Shown here one piece after another: positions 8,448-15,399 of a stretch of DNA of 38,093 nt. The notes under the pieces were generated by a model, which had not been told where the DNA came from, searched no databases, and saw only the letters and a program-made list of their open reading frames with translations. The position numbers and the translations under genes are program-made. The number at the start of each line of letters is the position of its first letter. The stretch's first letter is position 1. This DNA is from Gemmataceae bacterium (lineage in GTDB: Bacteria; Planctomycetota; Planctomycetia; Gemmatales; Gemmataceae), in contig JAQGHQ010000355.1 of NCBI GenBank assembly GCA_028288765.1, positions 1 to 38,093 on the forward strand. Direction: 5' to 3'.

Positions 8448-9959
8448 ATGCCCGCCCCGACGACCGTTCCCGAATTGCTCGACCGGCTCCGGCGGAGCGG
8501 CCTGGTCCCGTCCGACCGGCTCGACGGGTTCCTGGCCGGGCTCCAGGCGTCCGGCCGCGCGCCGGCGACCCCGGCGGAGCTGCTCGGCCGGATGGTCGAG
8601 GCCGGGATGATCACCCAGTTCCACGCCGAACGGCTGGCCGCCGGCAAGTACAAGGGGTTCCAGCTCGGCAGCTACCTGATCCTCGACCAGCTCGGGACCG
8701 GGGGGATGGGGCAGGTGTACCTGGCCGAGCACGCCGCGATGCGGCGGTTGGTCGCCCTCAAGGTACTCCCGGTGTTCGCCTCCGAAGACGCGGTCGCCCG
8801 GGAGCGATTCCTCCGGGAGGCCCGGGCGGCGGCCGCCCTCGACCACCCGAACATTGTCCGGGTGTTCGACCTCTGCCAGGAGGGGCGGCTCCTGTACCTG
8901 GTGATGGAGTACGTCGAGGGGGTGAACCTACAGGCGCTGATCGCGCGGCACGGGCCGCTCGACGTGACCGCCGCCTGCCACTACGCCCGGCAGGTCGCGT
9001 TCGGCCTCCAGCACGCCCACGAACTCGGGTTCGTCCACCGAGACATCAAGCCGGCCAACCTGCTCCTGGACCGGGCCGGGGTGGTCCGCATCCTTGACCT
9101 CGGGCTGGTCCGGTCGGAGGCGGACGCGGGCGCCGGGCTGACCCGACAGCTCGACGGCCGGAGCATCCTCGGCACCGCCGATTACGTCGCCCCGGAACAG
9201 GCGGTCGACAGCTCGAACGTGGACATCCGGGCCGACTTGTACGCCCTCGGGGCAACGCTCTACTTCCTGCTCGCCGGCCGGCCGATGTTCCCGGAGGGGC
9301 GGACGGCCCAGAAACTGGTGTGGCAGCAGATCAAGGACCCGGTCCCGATCGGCCGGCTCCGGCCGGAGCTCCCCCCGGAGCTGGCGGGGGTCGTCCACAC
9401 GCTCCTGCAGAAGCGGCCGGCGGACCGGTACCAGACGCCGGCCCAGGTGTTCGAGGCCCTGGCCCCGTGGGCGCAGGACGAGGTCCCGCCGCCGGCCGAG
9501 TCGCTGATGCCGACCCCGCCCCCGCGGGTGATGGCGTCCCGGTCGGCGGTCCCGGGGTCGGCCCCGCGGGTGTCCGGCTCGACCTCGCAGATCCTGGCCC
9601 TGGCGATGCGGTCGGGGTCCGGAGTCGGGTCGTCGTCCGCGACGCACCGACCGCTGCCGGGCGGGCCGGGGACCGGGGGCGGGGCCACGGACGGCGGGCG
9701 GGGGTCGGCCGTGATCCCGACGCCCGGAGCGCGGCCCGGGACGGCGGACCCGTCGTCCGAAACCGACGCGATGCAGATGGAAATCACCCAGCGGACGCCG
9801 GGCAAGGAGGCCCGCCCCGGGAAGGCGGGTGACACCGCGCCGACCGCCCCCCGGGACACGATCCTCGGGCTCCCGCCGGCCGCCGTGATCGGGGCCATCT
9901 CGGCGGCCGTGGTGTTCACGCTTCTCGCGGCGGTGTGGCTGGTGTGGCGGGCCTGGTGA
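8448..9959 (+). CDS. membrane-anchored serine/threonine protein kinase (paralogue of the preceding gene)
   Basis: The protein has 503 residues. The start at MPAPTTVPELL is supported by GGAGG about 5 nt upstream. It has the same plan as its neighbour: a helical N-terminal extension (ELLGRMVEAGMITQFHAERL), a kinase domain with GTGGMGQVYLAEH, Lys in LVALKVLP, HRDIKPANLLLD, DLG in ILDLGLVR and DYVAPEQAVD, a long Pro/Gly/Ser-rich linker, and a C-terminal TM helix (AAVIGAISAAVVFTLLAAVW) that ends almost at the stop. The two genes clearly derive from duplication; the segment REARAAAALDHPNIVRVFD is identical in both. The divergent N-terminal extensions and linkers suggest different partners. Confidence 0.93.
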   Translation: MPAPTTVPELLDRLRRSGLVPSDRLDGFLAGLQASGRAPATPAELLGRMVEAGMITQFHAERLAAGKYKGFQLGSYLILDQLGTGGMGQVYLAEHAAMRRLVALKVLPVFASEDAVARERFLREARAAAALDHPNIVRVFDLCQEGRLLYLVMEYVEGVNLQALIARHGPLDVTAACHYARQVAFGLQHAHELGFVHRDIKPANLLLDRAGVVRILDLGLVRSEADAGAGLTRQLDGRSILGTADYVAPEQAVDSSNVDIRADLYALGATLYFLLAGRPMFPEGRTAQKLVWQQIKDPVPIGRLRPELPPELAGVVHTLLQKRPADRYQTPAQVFEALAPWAQDEVPPPAESLMPTPPPRVMASRSAVPGSAPRVSGSTSQILALAMRSGSGVGSSSATHRPLPGGPGTGGGATDGGRGSAVIPTPGARPGTADPSSETDAMQMEITQRTPGKEARPGKAGDTAPTAPRDTILGLPPAAVIGAISAAVVFTLLAAVWLVWRAW

Positions 9960-10054
9960 CCGCGCCCTGGGCTCACGCCCTGGGCTATTCTCTGCCGCCC
10001 CGTTGGGGCTGAAGTCGACGCGGCCCGCCCTGAGCGGAGCGGGCAGCCGAGTCC
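9960..10054. repeat. remnant of the TAGCCC/CCCTGGGC dispersed repeat
   Basis: The sequence holds CGCCCTGGGCTCACGCCCTGGG and then CCCCGTTGGGGCTGAAGTC. These are the building blocks of the larger repeats at 15221, 18704 and 32158, but in a shortened, disordered form. It sits between converging genes (kinase ending 9959, prenyltransferase ending 10055). Confidence 0.55.
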
Positions 10055-10936
10055 TCACTTCACGGCCAGTTGGACCAGTACAAGCACCAAAAGCCCGACG
10101 CTGATCACCCCGTTGACGTGGAAGAACGCCCGGTTCACCCGGGACAGGTCGTCGGCCCGGACGAGCGAGTGCTCGTAGACCAGGAGCGCGGCGATCAGCC
10201 CGAGCCCGACCAGGAACACCGTCCCCAGGTGCGGGGACGCGAAATACAGCCCGGCGAGCAGCCCGACCATTACCACGTGGCACGCCGCCGCGACCCGCAG
10301 GCTCGCCGGCACCCCGAGCCGGGCCGGGACGCTGTGCAGCCCGTGCTCCCGGTCGAACGCCGCGTCCTGGCACGCATACAGGATGTCGAACCCGGCCACC
10401 CAGACCATCACCGCCGCCCCGAGCAGGAGGGGGACGGCCATGTCGGCGAGTCCCTTCACCGCGATCCACGCCGCCACCGGGGCGAGCATGAGCGCGGCCC
10501 CGAGCCAGAAATGGGCGAGGCTCGTGAACCGTTTCGCGAGCGAATACCCGAGGACGAACAGGAGGACCGGCCCGCCGAGGTAGAGCGGCCACGGGTTCGG
10601 CGGGTCGCGGAGGTCGAACAGGAGGGTGGCCCCGAGAAACCCCGCGCAGCAGACGAGGGTAAAGGCCCAAACGGTCCCGGTCCGGAGCAGGCCGGCGGGG
10701 AGGTGGCGGCCGGCGGTGCGGGGGTTTTGGGCGTCGATGCGTCGGTCGGCAAGTCGGTTGAACGCCATCGCGGCGGACCGGGCGAACACCATGCACAGGA
10801 GGATCCCGACCAGGTCTTCCCACCGGAACGGCTCGTCCCGCCATGCGAGCGCGGCAGCGAGCAAGGCGAACGGCAGGGCGAAGATCGTGTGGCTGAACCG
10901 GACGAGTTCCAGCAGCCGGCGGACGCGGGTGAGCAT
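10055..10936 (-). CDS. UbiA-family polyprenyltransferase
   Basis: The protein has 293 residues and starts at MLTRVRRLLELVRFSHTIF. It is an integral membrane protein with about eight or nine hydrophobic helices. Both Asp-rich motifs that bind the Mg-diphosphate of the prenyl donor are intact: N60RLADRRID68 and D184ILYACQDAAFD195. The family transfers a polyprenyl chain to an aromatic ring in quinone biosynthesis. Sequence alone does not decide between 4-hydroxybenzoate prenyltransferase (UbiA) and the MqnP enzyme of the futalosine menaquinone route; the latter is more likely in a planctomycete, by inference. No other quinone gene is adjacent. Upstream in-frame sequence contains tandem repeats and is not taken as coding. 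Confidence 0.9.
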   Translation of the reverse strand: MLTRVRRLLELVRFSHTIFALPFALLAAALAWRDEPFRWEDLVGILLCMVFARSAAMAFNRLADRRIDAQNPRTAGRHLPAGLLRTGTVWAFTLVCCAGFLGATLLFDLRDPPNPWPLYLGGPVLLFVLGYSLAKRFTSLAHFWLGAALMLAPVAAWIAVKGLADMAVPLLLGAAVMVWVAGFDILYACQDAAFDREHGLHSVPARLGVPASLRVAAACHVVMVGLLAGLYFASPHLGTVFLVGLGLIAALLVYEHSLVRADDLSRVNRAFFHVNGVISVGLLVLVLVQLAVK

Positions 10937-11025
10937 GACATCACTTGTACGGCGGGGCGGGCACGGGGCGAGCTCCTCCCTGTGAACCGCCGCGGGCGGC
11001 GGGGAGGCAACCGGTCGGCCGGCCC

Positions 11026-11071
11026 GCGCCGGCGGAATCCTGTCCCAGGCGCCGGCGGAATCCTGTCCCAG
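11026..11071. repeat. two tandem 23-bp direct repeats
   Basis: GCGCCGGCGGAATCCTGTCC followed by CAG occurs at 11026-11048 and, identically, at 11049-11071. It lies in the 266-bp divergent gap between the prenyltransferase and MFS genes. It might be a binding site pair or a slippage product; nothing else in the gap is recognisable. Confidence 0.75.
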
Positions 11072-11202
11072 GTGCCGACTTCCCCGCGGAAATGCTGGCG
11101 GGCGGCGGGGAGCCGGGATATATCTGGCGGGAACGCCGTTGCTCCTACCCTCCGGGCAGCTCATGCCGCCCGGCTCGCCCCTCCCGCCGCCGAGAGCTGA
11201 CC

Positions 11203-12747
11203 ATGTCCGACCCCGCGCCCCCGTCCCCCCGTACCGGCTGGGCCAGTCTGAAAGACCTGACCGGCTACCAGTGGTTCGTGTTCGTCGTCTGCTGCCTGGC
11301 GTGGGACATGGACTGCATGGACCAGCAACTCTTCGTCCTGGCCCGCCGGCCGGCCATGACCGACCTCGTCGGCGAGGTGACGTCGTCCGACCCGCGGGTG
11401 CCGGCGTTCACCGAGAAGCTGACCGCCCAGGCCAAAAAGGACGGCAAGGACGCGCCGAAACCGGAACAGGTGCTGACCGCGATCCGGAACGCCGACATCG
11501 GCGAGGCGGCGACCTACGCCACCTCGGTGTTCATGCTCGGGTGGGCGGTCGGCGGGATCGGGTTCGGGATCGCCGGGGACCGGATCGGGCGGGTGAAGAC
11601 GCTGATGGCGACGATCCTCCTGTACTCGCTGTTCACCGGCCTGAACTCGCTCTCGACCTCCACGACCGACTTCTACGCGTTCCGGTTCCTGACCGGGATG
11701 GGGGTGGGCGGGGCGTTCGCCGCCGCGGTCACCCTCCTGGCCGACACCATGCCGAACAACGCCCGGCCGCTCGTCCTCGGGCTGTTCCAGGCGTCGTCGG
11801 TCCTGGGCAACGTAACCGCCGCGCTCGTCTCGATGTGGTTCGGGTCGCTCCAGGAGGACGGGGCGTTCGCCGGCCTGTCGGTCTTCAGGTTCGCGGTGGT
11901 CCCGTGGCGGCTCATGTTCCTGCTCGGGGTGATCCCGGGGCTGTTGGTGGTGGTCGTCCAGGCCCGCCTGCGGGAGCCCGAGAAGTGGCTCCTGGCGCGG
12001 GCGAGCGGGGCGAAAAAGGCCGGTTCTTACGGCGAACTCCTCGGGACCCCGCAGTGGCGGCGGCACGCCCTGCTCGGCCTGCTTCTCGCCCTGTCCGGGG
12101 TGATCGGGCTGTGGGGGATCGGGTTCTTCTCGCCGGACCTCCAGCAGTACGTGGCCGAGCCGCAGTACAAGAAGGAGGCGGTCGAGAAGGGGCTGGCGAC
12201 GGCCGAACAGGTGCAGCAGAACAAGCTCCCGGAGGCGGCCGTGAAGTACGTAAACGGGCAGAAGGCGTATTGGGCCGGGATCACCTCGTTGGTGCAGAAC
12301 ACCGGGGCGTTCTTCGGGATTTTCGCGTTCAGCTACGTGACCACCCTCCTCGGCCGGCGGCTGGCCTTCGGGTTCTTCTTCCTGACCGCCGGCGTGGCCA
12401 CCGCCGGGGTGTTCCTGTACCTGACCGAATGGTCCGACATCTTCTGGATGATCCCGCTCATGGGGTTTTTCCAGCTCGCCCTGTTCGGCGGGTACGCGAT
12501 CTACTTCCCGGAGCTGTTCCCGACCCGCCTGCGGAGCACCGGGACGTCGTTCTGCTACAACGTCGGCCGGCTGATCGCGGCGGCCGGGCCGTTCGCCCTG
12601 GGGCTCTTGACGAGCCAGGTGTACGCCGGGTACGAACAGCCGTACCCACTCCGGTACGCCGGGGTGACCATGTGTTCGGTCTTCCTGCTCGGCCTCCTGG
12701 TCCTCCCGTTCCTACCCGAGACCAAGGACAAACCGCTCCCGGAATGA
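11203..12747 (+). CDS. major facilitator superfamily (MFS) transporter
   Basis: The protein has 514 residues and starts at MSDPAPPSPRTGWASL. It has about 12 TM helices and the signature loop GDRIGRVKTLMATIL between TM2 and TM3, matching the MFS G-x-x-x-D-R-x-G-R/K motif. Two insertions are larger than usual: a charged loop after TM1 (AKKDGKDAPKPEQVLTAI) and an external loop in the second half (EAVEKGLATAEQVQQNKLPE). The second-half motif LFPTRLRSTGTSFCYNVGR is typical of the sugar/organic-acid permease branch. The substrate cannot be assigned. It is divergent from the prenyltransferase gene and followed by a repeat. Confidence 0.9.
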   Translation: MSDPAPPSPRTGWASLKDLTGYQWFVFVVCCLAWDMDCMDQQLFVLARRPAMTDLVGEVTSSDPRVPAFTEKLTAQAKKDGKDAPKPEQVLTAIRNADIGEAATYATSVFMLGWAVGGIGFGIAGDRIGRVKTLMATILLYSLFTGLNSLSTSTTDFYAFRFLTGMGVGGAFAAAVTLLADTMPNNARPLVLGLFQASSVLGNVTAALVSMWFGSLQEDGAFAGLSVFRFAVVPWRLMFLLGVIPGLLVVVVQARLREPEKWLLARASGAKKAGSYGELLGTPQWRRHALLGLLLALSGVIGLWGIGFFSPDLQQYVAEPQYKKEAVEKGLATAEQVQQNKLPEAAVKYVNGQKAYWAGITSLVQNTGAFFGIFAFSYVTTLLGRRLAFGFFFLTAGVATAGVFLYLTEWSDIFWMIPLMGFFQLALFGGYAIYFPELFPTRLRSTGTSFCYNVGRLIAAAGPFALGLLTSQVYAGYEQPYPLRYAGVTMCSVFLLGLLVLPFLPETKDKPLPE

Positions 12748-12754
12748 CGGGCGA

Positions 12755-12840
12755 TCTCTTCCCCCCTTCTTTAAGGAGGGGTTTCGGCAGAACCTAACCC
12801 CCTGGCCTCCCATCCCTAAAAAGGAAGGGGGAGAAACCCT
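12755..12840. repeat. dispersed CCTAACCCCC...AAAAGGAAGGGGGAG repeat
   Basis: The stretch CCTAACCCCCTGGCCTCCC to AAAAAGGAAGGGGGAG (12792-12832) is nearly the same as the sequence inserted in frame in the efflux pump gene at 16659-16699. Together with CCCCCCTTCTTTAAGGAGGG upstream it can fold into imperfect hairpins. It sits just after the transporter stop and may double as a terminator. Confidence 0.8.
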
Positions 12841-12870
12841 ACTGGGCGGTTCGAGCACGCGGAGGCGACC

Positions 12871-13140
12871 TTGGGAACGGCGACGGTATCGGTTCCCGAC
12901 TGGCTGGCGAAGCGGGACGGGGCCCTCAAGCCGGGGGTCAACGGCCACACCCTGTTCGTGCTGATCGGGGGCGCGCCGCAGTACAAGCTGGAGGCCCGGC
13001 CGGCGGCCGGGAAGTTCATCTGCGCGATCCAGCAGACCGTGAACGGGAAGCGGCTCGACGACGGGACCGTCACCTACCCGGACCCCGCCGCCGCCCTTGC
13101 CGGCGGGCTGGAAGAACTCCGGACCAAGCTCGGGTGGTGA
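12871..13140 (+). CDS. small conserved-type protein of unknown function
   Basis: The protein has 89 residues. No ATG or GTG start is available; the TTG at 12871 has GGAGG 5 nt upstream and gives MGTATVSVPDWLAKRDG. The sequence is soluble, with a beta-rich first half (HTLFVLIGGAPQYKLEARP) and a helical end (AALAGGLEELRTKLGW). The codon bias matches neighbouring genes, so it is probably real. I do not recognise the family. It lies between the transporter and the efflux locus on the same strand. Confidence 0.65.
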   Translation: MGTATVSVPDWLAKRDGALKPGVNGHTLFVLIGGAPQYKLEARPAAGKFICAIQQTVNGKRLDDGTVTYPDPAAALAGGLEELRTKLGW

Positions 13141-13258
13141 GCAAAACCCCTACGACCGGCGCCGCTTTCCCCGCCCCCGCCCCTTTTCCGGCTTGACCCG
13201 CCTTCCGTCGCCGCCCTACAACAAATTGTGTCGTCCGCTCCCGAAAGACGGCCGCGTA

Positions 13259-13639
13259 ATGTCCCCCGCCGCACTCCGCCGGATCGCCGGGTTCCTCGTG
13301 CTGGGGCTGGTCCTGACCAGCCTCCCGGCCCGGGTCTGGCTGCTCGGCGCGTGCCCGGTCTGCGGCCAGGTCCACGTCCCGGTGCTCGTCGCCCACCTCG
13401 GGGCGAGCCCGGACGACCCGACGCCGGGCAGCGACCCGACCGACGACCCGCCGCCCTGTCCGGACGACGGCGACGTCTTCCACACCTGCTGCCCGCCCCT
13501 CCCGTACTGCCCGACCGCCCCATCGGCACTCCTCCCCGCCGACCGCACCGCCCAGGGCGAGATCCGCCCGGAATCCGACCCCCGGACCGATTCCACCCCC
13601 TCCGCCGCGCTCATCCGCCCGCCCCGCTTGGAAGGATGA
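13259..13639 (+). CDS. small Cys-rich secreted protein of the metal-efflux locus
   Basis: The protein has 126 residues and starts at MSPAALRRIAGFLVLG. An N-terminal hydrophobic helix (about 7-27) suggests export. Two Cys clusters follow, ACPVCGQVHVPVL and VFHTCCPPLPYCP, separated by an Asp/Pro-rich linker. This arrangement in front of adaptor and pump genes of the heavy-metal efflux type suggests a periplasmic metal-binding accessory (inference). The TGA stop is part of the GGATGA repeat that fills the next gap, so the repeat insertion may have set the C-terminus. Confidence 0.6.
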   Translation: MSPAALRRIAGFLVLGLVLTSLPARVWLLGACPVCGQVHVPVLVAHLGASPDDPTPGSDPTDDPPPCPDDGDVFHTCCPPLPYCPTAPSALLPADRTAQGEIRPESDPRTDSTPSAALIRPPRLEG

Positions 13640-13740
13640 AGGATGAGGGATGAAAGATGAAGGATGAACCAAGAGGTTTCTTCCTTCATCCCCTACCCCT
13701 CATCTTTCCAGCCATCCTTCATCTTTCATCCTTCATCCTT
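13631..13740. repeat. imperfect long inverted repeat of GGATGA units
   Basis: Left arm 13631-13669 is built of GGATGAAGGATGAGGGATGA-type units; right arm 13684-13740 holds the complementary TCATCC units, with one 6-base gap. It occupies the space between the Cys-rich gene and the adaptor gene and supplies the stop codon of the former. The resulting RNA hairpin would be large. Confidence 0.85.
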
Positions 13741-13757
13741 TCTGAGCTGAGGGTGTC

Positions 13758-15218
13758 ATGGCGCGTATCGCGTTGCGGGCGCTCCGCTGGCTGGCCGGGC
13801 GGGTCCCGACCGTCCTGGTGTGGGCCGGGCTGGGCGGGCTCTTCGTGTACGGAGCTGCGCATGGATGGAAGTTCGGCGACGCCGCCGACCCGGAGAAGGA
13901 GAAGGAGAAGGCCCGGCAGAGCGGGGAGGAGAAGCCGGACGAGGCCGGACATGGGTCGTTCACCCCGTACTACCAGCCCCGCCCGTCCGACGTGCCGGTC
14001 CTGGTCACGCACGATCCCGCACACTGTACCGTCGGCGAGAAGCCGCTCCGGTTCCGGTCGCCGGACGCGGCGGCCCGGGCCGGGATCACGACCGCCCGGG
14101 TGGGGTACGCCCGGGTGTCGGCCACCGTCACTGCCCACGGCGAGGTCCAGCAGGACTCGACGGCCACGGCCAAGGTCTCCCCGCGCGTGGGCGGCGTGCT
14201 GTTCGCCCTGGAAAAGGAGCTCGGCGACCCGGTCCGGGCGGGCGAACTGCTGGCCCTGGTCGAGTCGGCGGAGGTGGGCAAGGCGAAGGCCGCGTACCTG
14301 ACCGCGAAGGCCCACTCCGAGTCGCGGGAGCAGGTCCGGGCGTCGCTCTCGCCTAGCGTGAGCCCGCCGCGGAGCATCGTCGAGGCCGAGGCCGCCGCCC
14401 GCGAGGCCCGGGCCGGCCTGTACAGCGCCCGGCAAGCAATGACCAACCTCGGCCTCCCGCTCCCCACGGCGGCCGAGGAGGCCCTGCCGGACGACGCCCT
14501 CACCCGCCAGCTGATGCTGATCGGGGTGCCGTTCGGGAGCCGGTTGGTCCTGTACGCCCGCGCGACCCGGACCGGCCGGCTCCCGACCGCCAACCTCCTG
14601 CCGGTGTTCAGCCCGCTCGGCGGGGTGGTCGTCCGCCGGGCCGGGGTGGTCGGCGAGACCGTCGCGGCCCAGCAGGTGGTGTACGAGGTCGGCGACCCGA
14701 CCCGGGTGTACGTCTTCCTGGAGGTCCGCCAGGAGGACATGGCGCGGGTGGCGATCGGGCAGGAGATGACGTTCCGGCTCGAAGGCGGGGCGAACCTGCC
14801 GGCGGTGGACGGGGCGGTCGACTGGGTCAGTCCGGCGGTGGACGAGAAGACCCGGACGGTCCGGGTCCGGGGGAAGGTGCCGAACCCGGGCGGGGTGCTG
14901 AAGGGCGGGGCGTACGGCGCCGGGACGATCGCCTCCGCGGCGCCCCGGCAGGCGCTGATGGTCCCGCGGGAGGCGGTCCACTGGGAGGGGTGCTCCCACG
15001 TCGTGTTCGTCCGCAAGGGCGGGAAAACGGGCGACGACGACAAACCTGCGGACACCGCGGAGGCCGAGTACTGGCCCCGGAAGGTGACCCTCGGGGCCCG
15101 GGACGCCGGGACTATCGAGGTGACCGCGGGCCTGGCCGAGGGCGAGGAGGTCGTCGTGGCCGGGAGTAACGTGTTGAAGGGCGAGCTGCTCAAGGCCCGG
15201 ATCGGCGAAGCGGAGTAG
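13758..15218 (+). CDS. RND efflux periplasmic adaptor subunit, CzcB-like
   Basis: The protein has 486 residues (ATG at 13758). An N-terminal hydrophobic anchor (about 12-36) is followed by a Lys/Glu-rich linker. The half-lipoyl motif is clear: VSPRVGGVLFALEKELGDPV then GELLALVESAEVGKAKAAYL, which leads into a helical hairpin (about 180-230). The second lipoyl half is VFSPLGGVVVRRAGVVGETV. The beta-barrel region contains VYVFLEVRQEDMARVAIG, and the C-terminal membrane-proximal domain ends GSNVLKGELLKARIGEAE. Adaptors of this class link the inner-membrane pump to an outer-membrane channel; no OMF gene is present here. It is followed after 181 bp by its pump gene, with a perfect 41-bp inverted repeat in the gap. 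Confidence 0.92.
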   Translation: MARIALRALRWLAGRVPTVLVWAGLGGLFVYGAAHGWKFGDAADPEKEKEKARQSGEEKPDEAGHGSFTPYYQPRPSDVPVLVTHDPAHCTVGEKPLRFRSPDAAARAGITTARVGYARVSATVTAHGEVQQDSTATAKVSPRVGGVLFALEKELGDPVRAGELLALVESAEVGKAKAAYLTAKAHSESREQVRASLSPSVSPPRSIVEAEAAAREARAGLYSARQAMTNLGLPLPTAAEEALPDDALTRQLMLIGVPFGSRLVLYARATRTGRLPTANLLPVFSPLGGVVVRRAGVVGETVAAQQVVYEVGDPTRVYVFLEVRQEDMARVAIGQEMTFRLEGGANLPAVDGAVDWVSPAVDEKTRTVRVRGKVPNPGGVLKGGAYGAGTIASAAPRQALMVPREAVHWEGCSHVVFVRKGGKTGDDDKPADTAEAEYWPRKVTLGARDAGTIEVTAGLAEGEEVVVAGSNVLKGELLKARIGEAE

Positions 15219-15220
15219 GG

Positions 15221-15381
15221 TTTTCACCCCGAAGGGGTGACAGCGCTTAGCCCGGGGCAACACCCTGGGCGGCCTGGGCAACGCCCTGTGGCCTGGGCGA
15301 TCCACTGACGCCGCTTTTTCACCCGAAGGCTTCCCAGGGCGTTGCCCCGGGCTAAGCGCTGTCACCCCTTCGGGGTGAAAA
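15221..15381. repeat. perfect 41-bp inverted repeat between adaptor and pump genes
   Basis: Positions 15221-15261 (starting TTTTCACCCCGAAGGGGTGA) and 15341-15381 are perfect complements around a 79-nt loop. Each arm also holds its own small hairpin (TCACCCC-GAA-GGGGTGA) and the hinge CAGCGCTTAGCCC. It begins 3 nt after the adaptor stop and ends 18 nt before the pump start, so any transcript of both genes must carry it. Confidence 0.95.
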
Positions 15382-15399
15382 CCCGACGAGACCCATCCC

